DNA of 36,868 bases, from positions 1 to 36,868 of the forward strand of contig NZ_CAJSLV010000099.1 in assembly GCF_907177275.1 (NCBI RefSeq), read 5' to 3'. This document shows positions 32,255-36,868 of the stretch, one piece after another; position 1 is the first letter of the stretch; each line of letters begins with the position of its first letter. A program made the translations under genes and the position numbers. The notes below the pieces were generated by a model. That model ran no database searches and was not told the origin of the DNA. It saw nothing but the letters and a program-made list of their open reading frames with translations. The stretch is from Actinacidiphila cocklensis. Lineage in GTDB: Bacteria > Actinomycetota > Actinomycetes > Streptomycetales > Streptomycetaceae.

Positions 32255-33015
32255 CCACCGGCGACCTGCACACGCTGACCGGGGCGTACGCCGTGGGCGC
32301 CATCGCCGAGCCCGAGGCGGGGGAGTTCCGCCGCCACCTGTCGGAGTGCGAGGCCTGCGCTCAGGAGGTCCGCGAGCTGCAGGAGACCGCGGCGCGGCTC
32401 GCGCTGGCCGTGGCCGAGGTGCCGCCGGCGGCGATGCGGGAGCGGGTGATGGCCGCGCTGCCCGGAGTCCGGCAGCTGCCGCCGGACGTCCCGGCACCGC
32501 GGGTGGCGGAGGTGCCCCTCGCCGCTCCGAGGCGGCGCGGGTGGCGGCAGCGGATGCCCGCCCTTGCGGCGGCGGCGTGCCTGGTGGCCGCCGTGGTCGC
32601 CACCGGTCTCGCGGTCGACGCGCGGCAGGACGCGGACGCCCAGCGCGGGCGGACCGCGCGCGCCGAGCAGCAGGCCGCCGAGCTGAGCGTGCTGACCGCG
32701 GCGCCCGACGCCACCTTCCACTCCGGCGTGCTGACCGGGGGCGGCACCGCGACCCTGGTCGCCTCGAAACGTCTGGAGCAGGCCGCCGTCCTCTACCACG
32801 GGCTGCCCGCCCTGCCCGGGGGCAGGGTGTACGAGCTGTGGTACAGCCGCGGCGGCGGCATGGTGCGGGCCGGCCTGGTGGAGCCCGGCCGTACCGCGGG
32901 CGCCGAGGTGCTGGACGGGGCACCCGCGGACGCCGACGGCGTCGGGATCACGGCCGAGCCGCGCGGCGGCTCGCGCGCCCCCACCAGCCCTCCGCTGGCG
33001 CTCCTCCCGCTGTGA
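32251..33015 (+). CDS. rskA: Anti-sigma factor RskA
   Basis: 254 aa. The N-terminal cytoplasmic domain has a zinc-type motif H29-x3-C33-x2-C36 (HLSECEAC), then a proline-rich stretch, one membrane helix near 104-124 (ALAAAACLVAAVVATGLAV) and an outer RskA domain with ASKRLEQAAVLYHGLPALPGGRVYELWYSRGG and VGITAEPRGGSRAPTSPPLALLPL. Intramembrane proteolysis of such proteins frees SigK. M. tuberculosis RskA senses redox state via its sigma partner, and the zinc motif here would allow direct redox sensing. GTG 32251 overlaps the sigK TGA. Confidence 0.92.
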   Translation: MTTGDLHTLTGAYAVGAIAEPEAGEFRRHLSECEACAQEVRELQETAARLALAVAEVPPAAMRERVMAALPGVRQLPPDVPAPRVAEVPLAAPRRRGWRQRMPALAAAACLVAAVVATGLAVDARQDADAQRGRTARAEQQAAELSVLTAAPDATFHSGVLTGGGTATLVASKRLEQAAVLYHGLPALPGGRVYELWYSRGGGMVRAGLVEPGRTAGAEVLDGAPADADGVGITAEPRGGSRAPTSPPLALLPL

Positions 33016-33090
33016 CGAGGGCCGTTCCGGGTCCGGCAGTGCCGGCCCCGGAACGGCGCGGCGGCGGATTCCACTTCGTGCGCTCCCGGA

Positions 33091-33118
33091 CCAATCCGCG
33101 CGGCCCGCGGCTACGAAG
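33091..33118 (+). promoter_or_regulatory. SigK-type promoter P2 (lipid-modification operon)
   Basis: CCAATCC (33091-33097), 15 bp, ACGAAG (33113-33118). It shares GACCAATCCGCG and CGGCT.CGAA with P1 at the same spacing, although the rest of the spacer differs. It drives the FAD-DUF1365-methyltransferase genes starting at 33184. The binding site GGAGGAG is at about 33167. Confidence 0.65.
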
Positions 33119-33183
33119 CAAGGACGAGAGGGTTGCGCGCCCGGGGGTGCGGAGCCGTGCCGGGCGGGAGGAGGAGCGCGAGG

Positions 33184-34449
33184 GTGGATCGGCGACGCAT
33201 AGCCGTGGTGGGCGGGGGAGTGGCGGGCCTGACCGCCGCGCACGTCCTGCGGAAGACCGGCGACGTGATGCTCTTCGAGGCGCAGGACCGGCTCGGCGGG
33301 CACGCCGACACCCACGACGTCGCCGCGCACGGCGGGCGGGTGCTGCGGATCGACACCGGCTTCATCGTCCACAACGACCGCACCTACCCCACCCTGCTGC
33401 GCCTCTTCGGTGAACTGGGCGTCAGCACGCAGGAATCCGAGATGAGCATGTCCGTGCGCTGCGACGGCTGCGGCCTGCAGTACGCCGGCGCGCGAGGCGG
33501 CCCGGGCGGCCTGTTCGCCCAGCCGCGCAGCCTGCTGCGCGGCCGCTACCTGCGTATGCTCACCGAGGTCCCGGCCTTCCACCGGGCGGCGCGTGCGGTG
33601 CTGGACGCCGGGAGCCCGGACGCGCAGACCCTCGGTGACTTCGTCGCCGCCCGCCGCTTCTCGCCGTACTTCGTCAACCACTTCCTGATCCCGCTGGTCT
33701 CCGCGGTGTGGTCCTGCGCCCCGCGCACCGCGATGCGCTACCCGGCGGCGTACCTCTTCCACTTCCTGGAGCACCACGGGCTGCTCTCGGTCAGCGGCTC
33801 CCCGCAGTGGCGCACGGTCACCGGCGGTTCCGTGGAGTACGTCCAGCGGATCGGCAAGCGGCTGGCGGCGGTGCACACCACGACACCCGTACGGGCGGTG
33901 CGCCGGCACGCCGACGGTGTCGAGATCACCGCCGAGGACGGCACGACGTACGACGCCGGCGCGGTCGTCCTGGCCGTCCACCCCGACCAGGCCCTGCGCA
34001 TGCTCGCCGACCCCACCCCCGACGAGCGGCGGCTGCTGGGGGCGTTCCGCTACTCGCGCAACGAGACGGTGCTGCACACCGACACCTCGCTGCTGCCCTC
34101 CGCCCGGCGCGCCCGCGCCTCGTGGAACTACCTGCTGCCGTCGTGCACGGCCGCCGCCGACCACGTCCGGGTCAGCTACCACATGAACCGGCTGCAGCGG
34201 CTCGACGCCCCCGAGGACTACGTGGTCACCCTCAACGCCGCCGACCTGGTCGACAGCCGGCAGGTGCTGGCCCGCATGACCTACGAACACCCCGTCTACA
34301 CCCCCGAGTCCGTCGCCGCGCAGCGGCAACTGCCCGCGCTCACCGACGGCGTCACCGCGTACGCGGGCGCCTACCACGGCTGGGGGTTCCACGAGGACGG
34401 CTGCCGGTCGGGGGTCGCCGCGGCGGCCGCGCTGGGAGTGCGCTGGTGA
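33184..34449 (+). CDS. FAD-dependent oxidoreductase (Rv0449c-like)
   Basis: 421 aa. The N-terminus RRRIAVVGGGVAGLTAAHVL has the GxGxxG pattern at 10-15, then EAQDRLGGHADTH and DTGFIVHNDRTYPTLLRLFGELGV, typical of the amine-oxidase-fold proteins found next to DUF1365 and cyclopropane synthase genes. The C-terminal FAD part is GAYHGWGFHEDGCRSGV. Relatives in Rhodobacter sphaeroides belong to the singlet-oxygen sigma-E regulon and take part in fatty-acid desaturation/methylation. GTG 33184 has GGAGGAG nine bases upstream. The next gene overlaps by GTGA. Confidence 0.9.
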   Translation: MDRRRIAVVGGGVAGLTAAHVLRKTGDVMLFEAQDRLGGHADTHDVAAHGGRVLRIDTGFIVHNDRTYPTLLRLFGELGVSTQESEMSMSVRCDGCGLQYAGARGGPGGLFAQPRSLLRGRYLRMLTEVPAFHRAARAVLDAGSPDAQTLGDFVAARRFSPYFVNHFLIPLVSAVWSCAPRTAMRYPAAYLFHFLEHHGLLSVSGSPQWRTVTGGSVEYVQRIGKRLAAVHTTTPVRAVRRHADGVEITAEDGTTYDAGAVVLAVHPDQALRMLADPTPDERRLLGAFRYSRNETVLHTDTSLLPSARRARASWNYLLPSCTAAADHVRVSYHMNRLQRLDAPEDYVVTLNAADLVDSRQVLARMTYEHPVYTPESVAAQRQLPALTDGVTAYAGAYHGWGFHEDGCRSGVAAAAALGVRW

Positions 34450-35225
34450 GCCCCGCCCCCAGCAGCACAGGCCGCCCGCCGGCCCGTACGCCTGCGGGCA
34501 CCGCACCCGCGCTCTACGAGTGCGTCGTCGCCCACGCCCGCACCGCGCCGGTCCGCCACTCCTTCAGGCACCGCACGTACATGTGGCTGGTCGACGTGGA
34601 CAGCCCTCCCGTCCTGCCCCGGGTGCTGCGCCCGCTGGCCCGGTTCGACCCTCGCGACCACTTCGGCGGCGCCCGCGAACCGCTGCGTACCGCGCTGGAG
34701 CGCTTCCTCGCCTCCCGCGGCGTCCGCCTCGACGGCGGCCGGGTCCTGATGCTCGCGCACGCGCGCGTCCTGGGACACGTCTTCAACCCGCTGACGCTCT
34801 ACTGGTGTTCCGACCGGGCCGGCGCACCGGTGTGCGTGGTCGCCGAGGTGCACAACACCTACGGCGAGCGGCACTGCTACCTGCTGCGCACCGACGCCGG
34901 CGGCAGGGCGGAGGTGCCGAAAGAGCTCTACGTCTCCCCGTTCTTCCCGGTCGACGGCGGCTACCGCATGCGGCTGCCGGAGCCCGGCGAACGGCTCGCC
35001 GTCACCGTGCAGTTGCAGCGGGCAGGCCAGGTGCAGTTCACCGCGACGCTGCGCGGCAGGCGGCGGCCGGCCACCGCCCGCAACCTGCTGGCCGCGACCG
35101 CCCGGCACCCCTGGTCGACCCTGGCGGTGTCCGCCGCCATCCGGCTGCACGGCATCCACCTGTATCTGCGCGGCCTGCCGGTCAGGCACCGGCCCGCGCC
35201 CGTACCGCAGGAAGGTCTGAAGTGA
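34446..35225 (+). CDS. DUF1365 protein (Rv0448c-like)
   Basis: 259 aa. Recognised by FRHRTYMWLVDVD near 39-51, RFLASRGVRLDGGRVLMLAHARVLGHVFNPLTLYWC near 87-122, EVHNTYGERHCYLL near 134-147 and KELYVSPFFPVDGGYRMRLPEP near 157-178. The family is almost always coupled to the FAD oxidoreductase and cyclopropane synthase and is thought to act on unsaturated fatty acyl chains; chemistry unknown. It starts GTG at 34446 overlapping the upstream TGA and ends in the GTGA of the next gene, so the operon is translationally coupled. Confidence 0.9.
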   Translation: MSPAPSSTGRPPARTPAGTAPALYECVVAHARTAPVRHSFRHRTYMWLVDVDSPPVLPRVLRPLARFDPRDHFGGAREPLRTALERFLASRGVRLDGGRVLMLAHARVLGHVFNPLTLYWCSDRAGAPVCVVAEVHNTYGERHCYLLRTDAGGRAEVPKELYVSPFFPVDGGYRMRLPEPGERLAVTVQLQRAGQVQFTATLRGRRRPATARNLLAATARHPWSTLAVSAAIRLHGIHLYLRGLPVRHRPAPVPQEGLK

Positions 35226-36523
35226 ACGGACTCGTCCCGCTCGGTCCAGCACCCGCCTCCGCCGCGGGCAGCCGCCCGGCCGCCCCGGTGGACCCCCGGG
35301 TGTGGCCCGACGTCGCCCGGCTGCCGCGTGCCTCCGCGGTCCGCACCGCGGTCGCCCGGCGGCTCGTCGGACGGGCGCTGGCCGGACTGCCGCTGCACGT
35401 CGCGGCGCCGGACGGCAGCGTCGCAGGCCGCGGCGGCCCCGTCCTGCGCCTGCACGACCCCGCCGCCTTCCACCGGCGGATCGGCGCCGACGGCCTGATC
35501 GGCTTCGGCGAGTCCTACATGGCCGGCGAGTGGGACGCCGACGACCTCGTCGCCGTCCTGACCGTGCTGGCCGGGCACCTCACCGAACTGGTCCCGCCCG
35601 GCCTGCAGCGGCTGCGCACGCTGTGGGCGCACCGCAGGCCCCGCGCCCAGGCCAACTCCCCGCAGGGCGCCCGGCAGAACATCCACCGGCACTACGACCT
35701 GTCCAACGACCTCTTCGCGCTGTTCCTCGACGAGACGATGACGTACTCGTCGGCCGTCTTCCGCGAACTCCCCTCCCGCGCGGACGACCTGGCCACCGCG
35801 CAGCAGCACAAGATCGACCTGCTGCTCGACCTGGCGGCCGTCGGGCAGGGCACGCGGCTGCTGGAGATCGGCACCGGCTGGGGGGAGTTGGCGCTGCGCG
35901 CGGCCCGCCGCGGAGCCCGCGTACGGACGGTGACGCTGTCGCGGGAGCAGCGCGACCTGGCCGCCGCCCGGATCGCCGCGGCCGGCCTGTCGGAACGGGT
36001 CGAGGTCGAACTGCGCGACTACCGCCAGCTGCACGGGAGTTACGACGCCGTGGTGAGCGTGGAGATGATCGAGGCGGTCGGCGCCGAATACTGGCCTGCG
36101 TACTTCGCCGCGCTGGCCCGGCTCCTCGCGCCGGGCGGCCGGGTCGCACTCCAGTCGATCACCATGGCCCACGACCGGATGCTCGCCACCCGCGACACCC
36201 ACACCTGGATCGGCAAGTACGTCTTCCCCGGCGGCATCATCCCCTCCACCACCGCGATCATCGCGGCGGCGCAGGCGTCGGGCCTGCGCGCGGAATCCGC
36301 GACCGGGTTCGGCGAGCACTACGCCGAGACGCTGCGGCTGTGGCGCGAGCGCTTCACCGCCGGGGCCGACACGGGTGAGGTGGCCGCCCTGGGCTTCGAC
36401 CACGTCTTCCGGCGCATGTGGGAGTTCTACCTCGCCTACTGCGAAGCGGGCTTCCGCGCCGGCTACCTGGACGTGCACCGGTTCACACTGACCGCCTCCG
36501 GCCCGGCGGGAGGTGCCAGGTGA
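35222..36523 (+). CDS. Cyclopropane-fatty-acyl-phospholipid synthase-like methyltransferase (UfaA1-like)
   Basis: 433 aa. N-terminal helical lid (DGLIGFGESYMAGEWDADDLVAVLTVL), then QNIHRHYDLSNDLFALFLDETMTYSSAVF (the CFA hallmark), SAM motif LLEIGTGWGELALRAARRG near 214-232, SVEMIEAVGAEYW, and KYVFPGGIIPSTT. It uses SAM to methylate or cyclopropanate the double bond of a membrane acyl chain. M. tuberculosis ufaA1 is the positional equivalent. GTG 35222 overlaps the DUF1365 stop, with GGAAGG six bases upstream. Full length. Confidence 0.93.
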   Translation: MNGLVPLGPAPASAAGSRPAAPVDPRVWPDVARLPRASAVRTAVARRLVGRALAGLPLHVAAPDGSVAGRGGPVLRLHDPAAFHRRIGADGLIGFGESYMAGEWDADDLVAVLTVLAGHLTELVPPGLQRLRTLWAHRRPRAQANSPQGARQNIHRHYDLSNDLFALFLDETMTYSSAVFRELPSRADDLATAQQHKIDLLLDLAAVGQGTRLLEIGTGWGELALRAARRGARVRTVTLSREQRDLAAARIAAAGLSERVEVELRDYRQLHGSYDAVVSVEMIEAVGAEYWPAYFAALARLLAPGGRVALQSITMAHDRMLATRDTHTWIGKYVFPGGIIPSTTAIIAAAQASGLRAESATGFGEHYAETLRLWRERFTAGADTGEVAALGFDHVFRRMWEFYLAYCEAGFRAGYLDVHRFTLTASGPAGGAR

Positions 36524-36868
36524 CCACGGTCGCGGACCGGCTGGGACCGGTACTGACCGCGCTGTTCGCCGGCGAGCCGCCGGTGCGGCTGCGCGCCTGG
36601 GACGGCAGCGAGACCGGGCCGGAGGCGGCACCGGTGGTGCTGCTGCGCTCGCACCGCGCGCTGCGGCGGCTGCTGTGGCAGCCCGGCGAACTCGGCGTCG
36701 CCGAGGCCTACATCGCCGGCGACCTCGATGTCGACGGCGACCTGGCAGAAGGGCTCAGCCGCGTCTGGCAGGCCGTGCGGGACCGCAGGCCCGCGCCCGG
36801 CGGCCGCCTGCGGCTCGCCGGGCTGCGGCCCGCCGACGCTGCGAGGGCGGCCGGCGCCGCCCTGCGCC
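36520..36868 (+). CDS. Second cyclopropane-synthase-like methyltransferase (partial, cut by window end)
   Basis: Only the first 116 codons are present: VVLLRSHRALRRLLWQPGELGVAEAYIAGDLDVDGDL matches the N-terminal lid of CFA synthases. The catalytic part lies beyond the window. GTG 36520 overlaps the upstream stop by GTGA. Two consecutive family members suggest two successive acyl modifications or a functional pair. Confidence 0.8.
   Translation, partial: MTTVADRLGPVLTALFAGEPPVRLRAWDGSETGPEAAPVVLLRSHRALRRLLWQPGELGVAEAYIAGDLDVDGDLAEGLSRVWQAVRDRRPAPGGRLRLAGLRPADAARAAGAALR

Noticed and set aside
34520..36523. A 667-residue version of the first cyclopropane synthase
   Set aside because: The first 234 codons lie out of frame inside DUF1365; the real start is GTG 35222 with a ribosome site.
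1..36868. CRISPR array, tRNA, rRNA or large biosynthetic gene cluster
   Set aside because: No regularly spaced repeats, no tRNA-like cloverleaf and no PKS/NRPS/terpene core enzyme were seen in reading the window.

Overview
The window is very GC-rich DNA with strong third-position G/C bias, frequent GTG starts overlapping upstream stops, secreted enzymes with ricin or discoidin modules, and LitR, SigK/RskA and ROK regulators. This points to a chromosomal (probably arm) region of Streptomyces or a close relative such as Actinacidiphila. No rRNA, tRNA, CRISPR or intact insertion sequence was seen. One transposase remnant and one lectin remnant were found.

Layout. (1) 1-4015: a sugar ABC transporter (permease cut by the window edge, lipoprotein binding protein) and a ROK-type regulator read leftward, divergent from a Gfo/Idh/MocA dehydrogenase. 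(2) 4046-4805: IS701-like transposase remnant and a VOC protein. (3) 5052-8165: divergent secreted alginate-lyase-like and ThuA-like proteins with nearly identical ricin domains, forming a 375-bp inverted repeat around a shared control region with DasR/HutC-like sites. (4) 8262-11043: modABC molybdate importer. (5) 11273-14815: a large secreted GH3 enzyme with three discoidin modules, behind a promoter with a LacI-type palindrome. (6) 15016-17948: small housekeeping and stress genes (PPOX-fold protein, YiaA/B-like membrane protein, beta-carbonic anhydrase, methyltransferase, small Cys-rich protein). (7) 18026-26173: a light/UV island with an SLC13/ArsB-like permease, universal stress protein, iron-sulfur (6-4) photolyase, FAD oxidoreductase, CPD photolyase, cobalamin-binding MerR regulator (LitR/CarH type) and ECF sigma factor (LitS-like). 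(8) 26257-29070: a second Gfo/Idh protein divergent from a TetR regulator, a GNAT acetyltransferase and a 90-aa orphan. (9) 29181-36868: a SigK/RskA island holding a membrane molybdopterin oxidoreductase, MPT70/83-like fasciclin lipoprotein, SigK, RskA, then FAD oxidoreductase, DUF1365 and two cyclopropane-synthase-like methyltransferases (the last runs off the window).

How it works together. Region 9 has much the same gene set as the Mycobacterium tuberculosis sigK locus (mpt83/mpt70, sigK-rskA, Rv0449c-Rv0448c-ufaA1), with a molybdoenzyme added. Both of its transcription units have the same unusual upstream element: an identical 12-mer containing CCAATCC, then 12 bp, then a CGAA-containing -10 (CCGAAT or ACGAAG). 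This is probably the SigK promoter. A related ATCC-N16-CCGAAT element precedes the CPD photolyase. My inference is a photo-oxidative or redox stress programme: photolyases repair DNA, and the SigK regulon modifies unsaturated membrane lipids and handles extracellular redox chemistry. The modABC importer could supply molybdenum to the SigK-linked molybdoenzyme.
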